64,000 bases of DNA from Turbatrix aceti (GCA_963969345.1 OZ017767.1:124001-188000); one strand, 5' to 3'. Positions 11,743-24,718 are shown, counted from the first letter of the stretch. Made by a program: numbers and translations. Notes: generated by a model not told the origin, from the sequence alone.

Positions 11743-13660
11743 CTACTCGTATTCATGTCGAAGTGCACGATCATATCCAACAGGCTTGGGATGCATGGGA
11801 CGCTGGTGGGGAAAACGAAAGGTTCGGATGTCGTTCCTGGGTTCAACGGGTATAGAAACGGTGTCGAACTTTATCATGTCAAAAATTTCCATGTAGCGTT
11901 CCGTCTTCACAGCTTCAAGGTGCTTGATGTAGAGCGACTCAAGCGCCTTTCGACATTCCTGATTCTGATCGTAAAACCGAATCCATGCTTCGAGAGCGGT
12001 AGTAATAAACGGCAACACGCTGGGATCTGTATTACTTTTGAGAAGCGCCTTGAAGCCGTTCATGTTGCCCACCGCGTTGTCCGCCTTCCTTACGTAAAAG
12101 TAGTCCTTGTCTCTGAACGCCGCGATCAGAAGTCCCCGAGCAGCGATCATAGCTTTGGACACAGCAACCTTCTTCTCTTCCGCCATTTCTAATCTTTGCT
12201 AAACAAGAAAAAAAAGACAATTCTAAAAAAAAACTAGAAAAAAAACATACGAGACGAATTTCTTCCATTCCCTCAGCCATCGCCTTGCTTTGCTCGATTT
12301 CGTCTTCCAGAACACCAGTGATGTTTAGAAATTCACAGAAGACGTCCTTCACTTCACGATCGGCTTTCAAGACGAGTGAGTCTTCTTTAACGACTGCCGG
12401 AGAAGTCGTGGATGTCTTAGGCAGCGTTTGATCCCCCACATAAGTCTCATGAGCGACGAGGAAGCGTTCCTCGTGACTGAGCAGGCGTCGATGGGTGAAC
12501 GCATTCAACTCCTGTTGAAATCGAGACAGTATGATCGACATCTGAGAATTAACGTCAGCGTATCTGAAAAAGGACTACCTCAAATGTTTACAATCAATGC
12601 TGCAAAAAACATGGTTTAGAGTATTCGAGTCGAAAGTTCGAAAAAAGTGTGAAAAACATTTTGAAAAAATCGTGTTAAGACAAAACTCCAAAATCGGGCA
12701 GGGTACCAGACAACACTGTTTTAAACAGTGCTGTCGGATACCCGACCCGAACTTGGACCCGACCCGAAATACCCGGAATTTCGGGTCGGGTACCCGAAAG
12801 TTTCGGGTCCGGGTCGGGTTTTCGGGTACCCGAAAATTTCGGGTTCAGGTTGCAAAAAAACAACAGAAATCTAATGAAAGAGAAGCTCCTCACGCAAGAC
12901 AAGCTCTTTGGTGCGTTTGGACATTAGTTGGCTCAACTAGATTTGGCGTATATCGGCCAAGGCATATGTTCCGGAAGCAAAACTTTCGGGTTTTCGGGTC
13001 GGGTACCCGAAAGTTTCGGATCCGGATCCGGGTCCGGGTCGGGTACCCGAAAGTTTCGGGTCTGGGTCGGGTTTTCGGGTCGGGTACCCGAAATTTTCGG
13101 GTCCGGGTAAGGTCTTCGGGTCGGGTACCCGACATTTTCGGGTACCCGACAGCACTGGTTTTAAACAATAATACGATAAAATAAAGACTTACTGTAGCTG
13201 TAGAACAAGACGTAATACCTTTTTCATGCGTTTTGTGACAAAATCAACCAGCGGCGTGAAATCGATGCCAGGCAGCAGCGACAAGGCGTAGGCTATGTAG
13301 GAAGGATGCTTCAGACGACAGGCCACTTTCTGAGTAGCAAGCAGAAATTCCAGCGTCCTTTGGCGATCAACTTGAACACAGCCAGGAACATTGTTTTTCT
13401 TTTTCGCGTCCCGTTTCATGGGGTTGGTTGACTTCGATCGATCGGGACTGGGGTTGTTGGCAACGCTGTGTTTTGCCCGCTCCACAACGACATCTGTCCA
13501 GTCGGCAAACATGAGAGCGAGTTCGTACATGTTGTAGATTCTGACAGCAAGGTTCTTACAATCAAGGTCATCGTCGTTCAGCGGCTGAGAAATGTCATTT
13601 TCTTCAAAATAGGAATAAAAAAAAGCTTACGTAAACTGCTTCACCAGACCAATGTGACAT
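11743..13660 (-). CDS. Uncharacterised alpha-helical 396-aa protein
   Basis: Four exons join with matching phases at every junction: 13660-13631, 13584-13193, 12563-12251 and 12198-11743. The protein is predicted soluble, with no signal or membrane segment. It is rich in amphipathic helices (for example ALMFADWTDVVVERAKH, EVKDVFCEFLNITGVLEDEI and EEKKVAVSKAMIAARGLL). A basic, Ser/Pro-rich linker lies at ~45-75 (PSPDRSKSTNPMKRDAKKKN). The C-terminal half has FYDQNQECRKALESLYIKHL and ends with a PHQRPMHPKPVGYD tail. I do not recognise the family. The third intron (13192-12564) is enlarged by a hAT MITE at 12726-13157, whereas the others are about 50 bp. The ATG at 13660 begins a 10-codon first exon; an earlier 5' exon cannot be excluded. 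Confidence 0.8.
12726..13157. mobile_element. hAT-type MITE made of TTCGGG/CCCGAA palindromes
   Basis: A 432-bp element with termini CAGTGCTGTCGG...CCGACAGCACTG. It is flanked by a perfect 8-bp target duplication GTTTTAAA (12718-12725 and 13158-13165), as hAT elements produce. Both ends consist of interrupted GGGTACCCGAAA / TTTCGGGTACCC palindromes and GGGTCC/GGGTCGGG runs around a unique middle (about 12855-12975). It is inserted in an intron of the unknown gene 11743-13660. Immediately outside its left duplication lies GGGTACCAGACAACACTG (about 12701-12718), resembling the right end of a related element. Confidence 0.93.
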
Positions 13661-13664
13661 TGTG

Positions 13665-15095
13665 GGTGACTTGAAAAAGCGCAGCCAGCTAAAACGAAAT
13701 ATTAGTCATAAACAGGAAAGACAGCGCAGATGAACAATCACGTTCAAAACAAACACAGTGAACACGAATTGGGGAAGATAAGAAACCGGGCAAGAGAACA
13801 AATCAAGTGAACAAATCTCAAGCAAACGTAAAAAAGAGCCTCAACAAAAAAACAGTCGAAAGATCGAGGAAAAATAGACAGTGAAAAAATTTCGTGTCGA
13901 GAAAAAACGTTCACCACAATTGAAATTTCGAAGTGTTTACTAAAAATATTGGCATTACATGTGTTTGTTTGTTTTGCATCATGATTTTATTACTTTTTTT
14001 TGTGATATCGTTTTAAAAAAATTACGAATTGATGGTCAGTATAATTTGTTTGTATGATAGCCTTGTTTACTTGTGATGAGTTTTTATGTTTTTGCCCAAA
14101 ATTTTTCAGCTTCATTTTGACTAAAAAATACTTTGTGACATTTTCACTTCTTTTCAGTTTTGTTACAAAAATCACAACAGTTTTGTTGCTTGCGTTCCTT
14201 TTTTCGAAGCCTAGACACGGAAACTGGCGAACTTTTACTTAAGCGCGAAGTTTTTTTGGAATTTACAAATTCCGAAAAACTTCATTACGATAACAATGAA
14301 AGTGCATTTCGATACATACACCTTTTTTTCAGCTTCGTGTTAATTTTTTACTCCTGCGTTGGTTGCTACAAAGAAAAGTAAAATAAAGCCCTAACTGAAA
14401 AAAAAGAGGATCGCAGACACATTTGCTTTCTCCAGCGAGCAAGCAAGTTGAGATCCGCGTGCTGCAGCGGGAAAAAAACTCCTAGTGGTCTGTCTGTCGC
14501 TGGACAACAAAGTGAAGAAGGAACGAGAAATGATGCACAGTGTCCGTCGCGGGTAAGTAAGTGCAAACAACATGGATTTTTGTATACGGAAAAGACTTGG
14601 AGAAAATCTTAGTTATTGGAACCACTGGTCGCGACAACCGAATTTGCGAGATCAGTAAGCAAGCAATTCGTCATGAAAACGTTGCTGGACAGGAAAATTT
14701 CCCAAACAAAAGTCGCAGCAGCGGACCGACGCTACAGCTTACGGGTGGTCTGAAGCACAATAGTCGGCGTCATCGTCGTAGCTTTCCACTTCACATTATC
14801 ATCCTTCATCCACCTCCGTGTACATGTCGTAAGAGCGGGCTTCACAGATGTATGATTTGATAACTAATAACGCTAATTTTTTTTCGTTTCGGTCAAATTT
14901 TTTAATTTGACTCTACAGATCGAATAAGTTTTTTTTGATCTTGGGATCTTGCTGGTCGACACGCCGGATCCAGTCAACGCCGGCTCGGCCCGATTCACAT
15001 CTCTGTACGCGGTGTAATAATCGTGTCCCTTTTCAAAAACCCTGCAAAATTATATGTTCCGTTTACAGTAATCAAACAAAGACAATTCGTGCAGT
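13665..15095. other. Intergenic, probable divergent promoter region
   Basis: Between the unknown minus-strand gene and the candidate exon at 15096. An ORF at 14561-14860 (+) is basic and low in structure, with no splice support. Nothing else is supported. Confidence 0.4.
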
Positions 15096-15214
15096 ATGCC
15101 AGCGCCTCCAAGTGGTCGAACACTACGAGAGCCTGAACTCCATGAACTCGTGTTTGGAGCACTCTCGGTTCCTTTTACTATATTTGCCAAGGAAAATCGT
15201 GATGCTATTAAATC
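15096..15214 (+). CDS. Candidate first exon (39 codons)
   Basis: A short open exon begins at an ATG one base after an AG acceptor-like site (TTCGTGCAG) and ends at a good GTAAGC donor. It encodes MPAPPSGRTLREPELHELV followed by FGALSVPFTIFAKENRDAIK. The composition is protein-like. It ends in phase 2 (TC|), which matches the start of the exon at 22416 (G|ATG GGA). It could therefore be the alternative 5' exon of the PB1-like gene across a 7.2-kb intron, but phase agreement alone is a one-in-three event. Other joins, or a non-coding reading, remain possible. Confidence 0.4.
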
Positions 15215-18115
15215 GTAAGCTCCCGTTTTCTGTAATTCAGACTTTATCAATTTTAAAACTAAAAAAAATATTTCCCATTGTTCTCATCAAACGTAAGCGT
15301 AATTCTTATTGCGTGAAAAATATTTTATTCCCCCGCTCGCTGATCAACGTAAAATAGTGAGGCACAAATGTTTGCCTTCACAAGTATAAAAAACGTGTTT
15401 ATAGTCGGAGTTCCATCATGCTTCCGCGAAGCATATCGAACCTTTACCCGAAACACCCAAACTGTCACTACTCCCAACTTCTGGAGTTTATGCGTTTTTC
15501 TAATGTTGTGTGTAAACTTTTGCACACATGAAAAAAAATTCTTGACAGTGAGTAAGTAAGCGCGACACCTCACCGCATAATGCAAAAAAAGAAGTAGAAC
15601 TGTTTGTTGCGTTAAAAAACTGTCGATACGAAAAAACTGCTCGTTGGCGCCTGGGTGTTGTCTATATACTATTCGTCTAATCTACGAAACTTTAAATTCT
15701 TGGTTGTTTTTTGGTAAAGGAACGAACACGACAACGAAAAAAATGTCTCCCGATCTGTTTTTTTGGCTACCTGATAAAACTATTAAAAAAAAGGGCAACT
15801 CAGCGTGAGTTTTTTTGAGAATAACTGCTTAAAAAAATCCCTATGGAGATTGCTTCAATGTTTAAAAATTGGGTGCAAAAACGGTTGGATCATTTCGCCG
15901 ATGCAATATTGAACACAAAAATGCAAAAAAGTTTCCAGTGAACAAAAAGTTACACTGTTAAAGTAAATTTATATTTCGATTAATACAACTTTGTTATTTT
16001 AAATGAAAAAGGCTCCGTGGCCGTACTACCTAGATATAAATTTATTTATTAACTTTACTACTTCATGATAAGAGCGTTATTCACAGAAAAAAACCATCTA
16101 TGCTACGAGCAGTCAGGAACCAACTTTTGGTCACGCACGTTCATGCTTTGTAAAAAAAATATGTTACTTGTTTACGTCAAAAACCTGAATTGCAGCACTA
16201 CCGGACAATTACACGCCTTGTGGTCTGGCTTTCTAATTAGGCAGTTTGGTGCGTGCCAATGATTGCGTTTATTTTTTGAGAGTGGTGACTTGGGTTGAAT
16301 TTTTAAATCGTACACTAAATTTTGTTTGCACGTTGAATATTTATGTTAAGAAAAGTACCTTGCACCCCTCAAATCTCTTTTTTAGAACGTAATTATTATA
16401 TTTTCTTTCTATAAAAAAGTATTTTGAGAGAAAAAACGTTTTTTGTGTAAACATGTAGTAGTACGGAATTGAGGGGTATTATGCTTGAGATCGTTTATTT
16501 ATGGTTTTTCGTCTTTACCTGGCAGAGAGAACACTTCTTTGAGTTGTGACAGCCATACCGGGAGCAAAAGAGGCAATACATCTAGATGCCATGGCTTCCT
16601 TACCAGCCGTGTGTGATAAAAGCAGACGACAACGGTTGTTAGGGCTTTACACTAGAAAATGCCATTCTGAATATAACGTATGAAAAACAGTCTTCTGTTT
16701 CCGGTTTGTCCTATCTGTGCACTATTTTTTGCACTTTTTTCATTAGTTCTTTTTAGACTGACCAGTTTCTAAATTGCGCAATATCTTTTAAGAGTGCAAT
16801 GCATAATTTGTGTGCACATATGTTAGCAACCTGTGGCCTACCTAATCTCTATTGAATCTATTTTTCATAGAAAAGTTCAAAAGTCAAAAAATTGTAAAAA
16901 AACTTCTTCTATTTCTTTTAACTTTTTGTGATCAAAGGAATATACATATTTCTTGGCCACACGCATTGCTTTTTTTTTGTTTTCGCACTCAACAATCCCA
17001 ACTTGATGACGCAAATTCGTACGACAAATACGAATAGGCGTAGTAAAAAATAATTATTATATAATCTAATAATCATCGGCGACGGCAATTTTTTGCTTCA
17101 TTATTTTTGTACTTTTTGATGCTGGTAAATCTTATTTATAACTGTGTTTTTTTATGTCTGACGCTTTTTTTTCTGCCGACGTCAAAAATTGATTAAAATT
17201 TATAGAACAGGTCGGCCGTGTTAGCTGAATACTTACTGAAAAATATGATAATAGCTGTTGCTACAAAAAAATCAATTCACAAACTGTAAGTTATTTTAAA
17301 ACATGTTTTAAGTTAATCAACATTGTATGATTGGTGGTTCAGTTCATATTTTTTTATATTTCACGCTTGACATTTTTTATGTCATTTCAATTTTTTATTA
17401 CTTATTCATTTTTTAAAACGACAGGGGCATTAGAGCGTGAGTGCTTGATCTTTAGAAAATTAGAGGCTGTTTGTCTGGGCTTTTTTTCTGTGAACCAAAA
17501 ACGCTTTATTTGTCTTGGTTTATGGTTCGTGTGTATTGTGTGTTGTGTGCTGTAAATACTTGACTTCGAGAGATAATATAATATTCGTGTTCATTCTGAT
17601 ACAAAGAACATAGTACGTGCTTTTTTACCGTTGCATCTGTGGTGGGGGAAAAGTTCCATACTGGAGAAAGATGTATATATTCAGCTATCCAACTATAGTT
17701 TTAACAAACATAAGCAATATTTCACAAATTTTTTAAATTTAAAAATAAAAGCAAAAAGTGAAAAAATCAAAAAAATATCAGAAAACAAAATTTGTACAGT
17801 TTTATGCAGTATAAAATATATGTATGTTGTTTTAAATAAAGGGACAAACATACATAAAATGTTGAATGTCTCTGTTCTTAGAATACAATATTTTTCAAAC
17901 TCAAATCCCTGAGCATTGTATTATTTTTTGTTTCTCGAAATCTTTCTGGATTATGTTTAAAAAAAATAAATGTTAGATGGCTTATGGGATGCGGAAACAA
18001 TGGAAACCGGACGGAAGTACCCAACTGAATGTGCTTTATGCATTTTGCTATTTAGGGTGATGTGAGATTTCTCTGTCTTTAGGGGATTTAAGGGACAAAA
18101 AAAGAGAGCGCCGGT
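15215..18115. other. Long AT-rich stretch, intergenic or large intron
   Basis: No exon, RNA gene or repeat structure is supported here. Open frames are short and Phe/Lys/Ile-rich, as expected from base composition. It may lie within a large 5' intron of the PB1-like gene. Confidence 0.45.
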
Positions 18116-18119
18116 TTAA

Positions 18120-19173
18120 GAGGCACTCTGTGAGCAGATTTATTTCCGGCGACACAGAGATTTTCAACTATCAAATGTTTTTTGCCAAAGTTGTTGGGAC
18201 CCATGGGGAGGTTCAACTTTTCGGTATGTCACATTTTTCTGATGCCGGATTCTGGAGATACGGCTTCTGCAATTTTCGACGTCAAATTTTCAAATTGCTT
18301 TAAAAATTCTGATTTTTTGGTTACGGGGGTTTCTTGCCATGAGAAATTGATAGCCGTATTCAGATTTCCCAAAAAACAGCTGACTTTTTTGATATTCTTG
18401 ATTTTTGGTGTTCGCGGTCACTTTTTTGGCTGCAGCATCCGTATTTTTGCCGATCGGAAGGTAATGATTCCCCCATATTAAAGCCCATTCTTTTCTCTAT
18501 CACTTGGGCTAACTCAAAAAAATAATGGAGGTTGCCAAAATTGTGAACGGGGGCCGTGTTTAGCTTCAACTTGATGGAAAAAGAGGGAAAAACGCATGCA
18601 AAAACATCCCTGCTCAATTCTTTTCGTGTGCGCAACGTGCGAGCGCGCGTCGTGCTGCAGCGCACGCCCGTCGCCAGCTTCATTTTTGCTTTTTTCCTCC
18701 TTTTTCATCGAGTTGAAGCTAAAAATGGTCCCCGTTCACAATTTTGGCAACCTCCATTATTTTTTTGAGTTAGCCCAAGTGATAGAGAAAAGAATGGGCT
18801 TTAATATGGGGGAATCATTACCTTCCGATCGGCAAAAATACGGATGCTGCAGCCAAAAAAGTGACCGCGAACACCAAAAATCAAGAATATCAAAAAAGTC
18901 AGCTGTTTTTTGGGAAATCTGAATACGGCTATCAATTTCTCATGGCAAGAAACCCCCGTAACCAAAAAATCAGAATTTTTGAAGCAATTTGAAAATTTGA
19001 CGTCGAAAATTGCAGAAGCTGTATCTCCAGAATCCGGCATCAGAAAAATGTGACATACCGAAAAGTTGAACCTCCCCATGGGTCCCAACAACTTTGGCAA
19101 AAAACATTTGACAGTTGAAAATCTCTGTGTCGGACGGTTCACCTTACGAATAAAAAAGCTCACAGAGTACCTC
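18120..19173. mobile_element. TTAA-flanked palindromic element (1054 bp)
   Basis: TTAA is present at both borders (18116-18119 and 19174-19177). Termini are GAGGCACTCTGTGAGC on the left and GAGGTACTCTGTGAGC on the right. The arms, about 455 bp each, are near-perfect inverted copies meeting at a unique core of about 130 bp (about 18576-18705). Both arms translate to the same 80- to 120-aa frames on opposite strands, a by-product of the palindrome. There is no transposase. The architecture matches palindromic TTAA-targeting non-autonomous elements described in nematodes. Confidence 0.85.
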
Positions 19174-19177
19174 TTAA

Positions 19178-22100
19178 CAAAAAATTGATGACATTTTAAA
19201 AGGTCAGAATCTGAAGCGTCGCAGACACCACCGACGTGATATATATCTATATTTGACGGATTGGAGTCGACAAATTTAGGTTCTCCGAACTGTTTGTTCT
19301 GAAGGTATGGATTTGACAGCCAAAAATGTTTGCAAATTTTTGCACAAAAATATTTTTTGTGTATTATTTTTGCTCTCTTCGTACGACCCCACTGATTTGT
19401 ATAATCCCGTGTGTACGAGTAAGAGATAAATTGAATTGAATTGAATTGAATTGAATTGAATTAAAAAATTTCGGTTTGTGACAAATAAAAACTTTGGACT
19501 TCTTTTCTTGCAAAAAACTTTGGACTCCTTCTTGCAAGTTGACATTTTTAGTCAGCGACTTTCTCTCATACTTACGTCAGTTCTCATGATAATGGTGTTC
19601 AGTCTCGTGCAATAAATAAGTTCGGTTTAAATTATATGTGTTCATTATTTAGTAGCTCTTTTTTTTGTCTTCCGTCACGGCATAACGAGACTGACATCTT
19701 TATCAACAGACTCGTTTTACAGAATCCACAAATTTGCTCTAAAATAATTAATTGAAAAAGCAAAAATGAACATATAAATTGCGGTCTACAAAAACAAAGA
19801 ATCAAAATCAGTGTTTGCGTCAAGTTGTTTCTCGTTATCAACCAATTTTTTCGCAACATCAAAAATTAGTTTTTGTAGTTTTTAAAAAAAAAAGCAAAAA
19901 AAATGTAAGTATTGTTTTTCAGACAAGCATTTTGGACACCTTATGCTGAAAAAACGGCATGCATTTCAAAAATATTTTTTGTTTGCACGTAAGGGGCGTA
20001 TATTTTTTTGAGATCACGTTTTTGCGATGACGAATCATACTGCAACCAAAAATGCCTTTTCCTTTTACTTTGGCACGGGTAAATCTTAAATTTAAAAAAG
20101 ACAAACGAGGGAATCTCTAGTCCATTAGTGCCCCAAACTCGATGCATTTTTATACGTTTTTAAATTTAAGATTTTCTGTAAAGTGGTTGCTGAAAAATTG
20201 TTCACCAAAAAATTTTTTATGCAGTAAAAAAATGTTGTTGTTGTGGTTACAACAAATGTTCTGTTAATCTGGCTGTTCACGTCAAAGATGTATTGGGTAA
20301 ACATTATTTGACGTGATTTTGACTCTGCTTTTTTCGGGCGCCCACAAACATCTTAGCTTCAAAAACTGTGAAAAAACGTCGTGTTTGATTTGTTGCGTCG
20401 TTGAGTACAGCATTATCCTCCACACGAAGTTAGTTTGTCTGCATCGCGCACAAGATGTGGTTGGTTTACCGCTCACGACGCAACTGTAGTTGACTTGGCG
20501 GAAGAAGAGAAAAAGAAAGCACACTACAGTCCTTCACACTCACGTACCGCGCGCAAGCGTAGTGCTGAAATCCAGGAACTCTCCTGACGTTTTGTTGTCA
20601 AAGTTTTTGCAAACTTGGTTTTTTTGATTTTGGAAAGAAAGCGAACAAATAATACAACAGTCAGCCTGAGATATCGTAAACAATTGTACCAAGAAATGGC
20701 TAGGGTGGTCGAACCAGGTTTTGGGATATAAATTTTTTCCATTCAAATGGTCGTGCAATTCATTTAATTTTCGGTTGGCCTTTTTTTGTCTGCTAACATA
20801 AATGAAAAAAATATACAAAAACCATAAATTTGAAGATTAAAGTTTGTTTTGCCGTGAAAGTAACAAAAAAACGGAAATGAATTCTGAAATCTCACTTGCC
20901 CCAGAGCATTTTATTTGAGGGGGTTTGTTGGTGAGTCCAATGGAAACCCAAATATTTATGTACAAAAGAATTTTTACGCTATGATAATTTCTTTATTTTA
21001 AAATACAGTGCACGTGTGCTTTACATGAACTTCTCTCACAAAAACCCTAAACACAAGACAATCAGGCGTTTTCTTTTTTGGACCACCTTACATATTATAT
21101 CCAATGTAACAATGACGGCGATGACAACGACATGACGTCATGTTTGCTGTCTTTTTGTTCTGTTTTGTTTTATTTCTGCCACTGTCTGTCTCTCAGGTCT
21201 GACTTCAAAAAAGGCAATAATAATAATAATATTAGTTTGACGACGAAGTAAAAAAAACAAAAATTGTCAACTGAGTGAGTGTTCTATAGCCTAGTTTGAA
21301 AAAAAACAATGTTAATTTGTTTTTTGTTGCCAAGCGGTGCAAACAGGGAGGGGGCGAGTGACAGTCAGTCAGTGATAGAATGACATTTGGAGTGAAATTT
21401 TTTTTTAATAAATATTTACTGAATGAAGACAACTGACTTTAAGCATAATTTTTTAACTGATTGTAATCATTTTTTAATTTTTAAACAAAATTGTCAGACT
21501 ATAACCTACATATCGTGTAAATCTGGGCACCCCCTATACTGCACTGTTCCATTCTCTGATCTGTTCAGGATACCGAGAGTAACACATATCTACCGACTAA
21601 CCGGCTTCTTCCATCTCGATCAAAATAATACAAAAAAAAACACCACGGAAAAGTGGTGCGCAAATACCGCTGTGCACGTTTTCAGAGAGGGAGGGCGCGC
21701 AATTCAACGGTCTTTCCTTTTCGTTGTTCCATGCTTTTTCCTTACCGTTGTGTTCCTTGTGTGTGTGAGTATGTCAACGACAGAAGGGAGCACCGCCCTT
21801 TGAGCTTATGAGCAGAGAGACCGACTGTCGGTCGCAGCAGCAGCGGCGCGGCTCCTTGAAGAATTCAAAAAAAGAAACCTCGAGACCGTCATTTGTGTTG
21901 TGTGTGCTTCGGGAGAATGTTGAGGAATACAAAACTGAATCATAAAAAATTTTCGAGTTGTTCGAGATATTTTCGATTTAAAACAGACATAAATAAATTT
22001 TTAAATATTTTTTTTTGTAAAAAAACAAAATCTAAATTCAGCCTGTCAAAACCAGAGGTTTTTTTATTTAACAGCAATAATATTTATGTATGTTTATGAC

Positions 22101-22415
22101 AGTGCTGTCCTCTTGGTGTTCATGTCTGGCCAACTTTCCAGACTAGGCATTGTTTTAAAAACGAATTCTAAATTACTAGTCCTTTTTTTTGATCTTCCAT
22201 TTTTAATTGTCCTTTATTTTTTAATGTCGCTTCAAAATGAACTGTTCAAAACTTGGTCTAGGTGGTAAGCATGTTGAATCATGTTTTTTTCGAATAAAGT
22301 AAACACGTGTATATAACCCCTGACAAAAACAAAAAAAAAGTTGCAAAAGTGTTTAAATTGCTGTTTATTTTTAAATAGTTTTTATCTGCACGCAATCAAA
22401 AATGTATTTTTGCAG
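19178..22415. other. AT-rich stretch with a possible retroposon 3' end
   Basis: No supported gene. At 19410-19462 the sequence ACGAGTAAGAGATAAA runs into a (TTGAA)n tract, which looks like a LINE 3' end with a pentamer tail. A similar junction, CACGAGTAAGAGTAATAAA followed by (AAGTA)n, is at about 55663-55702. The 20.3-20.8 kb minus-strand frames have no splice or family support. Confidence 0.4.
19431..19462. repeat. Pentanucleotide microsatellite (TTGAA)n
   Basis: About six tandem TTGAA units follow the motif ACGAGTAAGAGATAAA. It is probably the slippage-prone tail of a retroposed LINE fragment in plus orientation. Confidence 0.75.
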
Positions 22416-22416
22416 G

Positions 22417-24267
22417 ATGGGAATCTTTTCGGACACTCGACTAAATTGGTTCCATTTTGGAAAAAAACATCGCATTACGATCACCAAAGATGAAATGGAC
22501 TTTCAAGATATTTTTGACGTAAGTTATTATTTTCAAAATAATAATATTTTATAATATTTTGTGAAAGTAAAGGGGTGCATTAAATTGCATTTGCAGATTT
22601 TGATGAAAAAAGTCTACGAAATAAAACCCGAATTCGACGGCTTGATTGCCTACAATGATGAAGGCAAACAGCAGGTTTGTTTTTTGAAAAAATAAGAAAT
22701 TGGCTCTTCAGTAACAAGTGGTTCGTCTTGACGGCAATATGCATAGCTTGAACTGGTTTTTTCTTTGTTTTTTCTATTTGCTGAAACCAAGATTATTTTA
22801 TGTCTTCGTCGTTTTAAATAGCGTAGACTAAGTAAGACTTCTAATCAAGCCTCCGATTCTAACCGAATGAAAAATTGTCGATTGCGTTTCAATGCATAAC
22901 AATTTCTTAAATTCAAAGAACAAAGCACTACCCGCCATGTGGTACCATCCGTGAAAAACATTGTTACACACTACGTCGTTGGTCTCCTGGGAGTATACAA
23001 TTTATTTTTAGTCGTTTTTTTTTTCAAGATTCAAAAAACACGCTCTAAACGTACCCAAAAACATTTTGTTCTTCGAAATTGCATTTCCGTGCTAAAAATA
23101 AGATTTTTTTGCACTGCGTTTTTTTGACCAACCAGACAATTCATTCGTAGTGCAGGGTGGTACACATGTTTACCGAAAGCTTCTTTCATAGAAAAACGAC
23201 AAAAAGGCCGCTTAATTTAAGGGTGGTAATCGGGCACAAAAAATGCTTATAGATTAGAACATTTTCTGGTAAGGAAAAACCGGAGAAAGGAGCTGTCGTG
23301 TTTTCAAATGGAATGATTAGAAATAAGTAGATTAATTTTTTAGAGCTGTAGAAAAACTTTTTAAAGGAGATGTTCATTCATAATTTCACTTTCATATTCC
23401 AGCACATTATCCGAAACGATACCGACCTCCGAACGGCTATTTCGACGATGAAGAGCAAACTCAAGCTCTACACGACCCTCAACGAGCGTGGCTACGCCGC
23501 AGCCGCCGATCTCGCCTATGGCCCCGAACGCGAAGGCACCGACCTGAGCTTTGGACGACCGCCACGCGCTTCCCCCCGTTCGCAATCCGTGCCTCCCCAA
23601 GTGAGTAAAGTATTTTCACCCAAAAAAAAATTACCTCTTTCAGGATACCCGTTACTCTCCAATAATCGATGATCCCCGTGCTCCGTCGTCGATTGATACC
23701 GGCTACCGTACGTACGATCGACGAGAACGGCACGAATACCGTCGTCATACCGCTGGCGGGCTTGACGCACCGCCCAACAGGTATGAGCGATCGACGTCCT
23801 TTGATCGGCGTGTTACTAGTCATCCGCCTTCCGGATCGCCAACTGAGAACTACCCGACAAATGGCCAGCGATCGGCTGCTCCACCCCCACCACCCGCTTC
23901 TTACCGTAATGGACGGGTGAGTTTAAAAAAGATAATGTGTTTTTACAGATCCATAATATTACAGTACACCGCAAGCCCTGTTACCCTTTCTGGTGCAGGA
24001 GGAGAGCCTAACGGCGTCGGCTATTCTGCATACAACTACGCCGGTTACAACAGCTCTACTGCTCAAGCTGCAACGCCATACACCCAGCAGCTGCTCTACG
24101 GCATGCCACCCTCAAACCCGCTCTTCAATCACTTCATCACCGGAGGACATTATCCGCTCCACCACTCGGCGTATTCGGCACGCTCCAGTGGCAGCTTCAT
24201 GGGGCCTAACAAAATTCTGGCCAACTCCTGGGGCTATCCTTCACCTCGATGGGCACCTGTTTGGTAA
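22417..24267 (+). CDS. PB1-like domain protein with disordered C-terminus
   Basis: Five exons join with matching phases: 22417-22518, 22597-22674, 23403-23600, 23644-23916 and 23965-24267, giving 317 aa from MGIFSDTRLNWFHFGKKHR. Residues ~10-95 look like a PB1 fold. A basic first strand (GKKHRITITKDEMDFQDIFD) is followed by a middle GLIAYNDEGKQQHIIRNDTD and then LRTAISTMKSKLKLYTTL, the pattern in TFG, PAR-6 and MEKK2/3 N-termini. The rest (~125-317) is low-complexity, rich in Arg, Pro, Tyr, Ser and Gly (RRERHEYRRHTAGG, APPPPPASY, YSAYNYAGYNSSTAQAA). There is no kinase or PDZ domain, so it may be an adaptor; this is inference. The exon starts at 22416 just after TTTTTGCAG, one base before the ATG. 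AATAAA is at 24627-24632. Confidence 0.75.
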
Positions 24268-24718
24268 TTTACCATGTACTAACCTTGTTCTTTCTCTTCA
24301 TTGCTTCCATGTCTAATTAAAAAATTATGTTTCGATGCGAAATTGAATGGTTTATGTCTCATTATATGTTTTTATGTAGTACACCCCCATTCATTGTTGT
24401 TTCAAGAAATCTTTTTTTTTGTAATCTAGTACAAAATCAAAATTCTTTCTTTTATGCAAACTCTAAAGAAAGATTTTTGGGTTTGTATTAGTTTTTCACT
24501 GCACTTGGATCTTACTCTGTTCGCTCAGTTTTTTTATTTACAATTTTATGTCTCCAGTGCAATGTGACGAATATATATCACGTAATACTATAAACGTCAT
24601 TCGATTTTTTCGTTTTTGGAAATTGAAATAAAGAGTTTGATTAATAATTACTTTACTAATTACATACACCGACTCACAACACTGAATTGAAAAACAGTTG
24701 GACCCAACTAGTGTTTGG

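Noticed and set aside
12597..13184. Long overlapping ORFs rich in Arg, Gly, Phe and Pro
   Set aside because: They run across the TTCGGG/CCCGAA palindromes of a hAT MITE; six-base periodic DNA is open in several frames at once.
14366..14860. ORFs on both strands of 60-99 aa
   Set aside because: No splice partners, no domain, and the frames overlap on opposite strands.
18182..19163. Pairs of identical ~100-aa ORFs on opposite strands
   Set aside because: A consequence of the palindrome; no splice sites or known domain.
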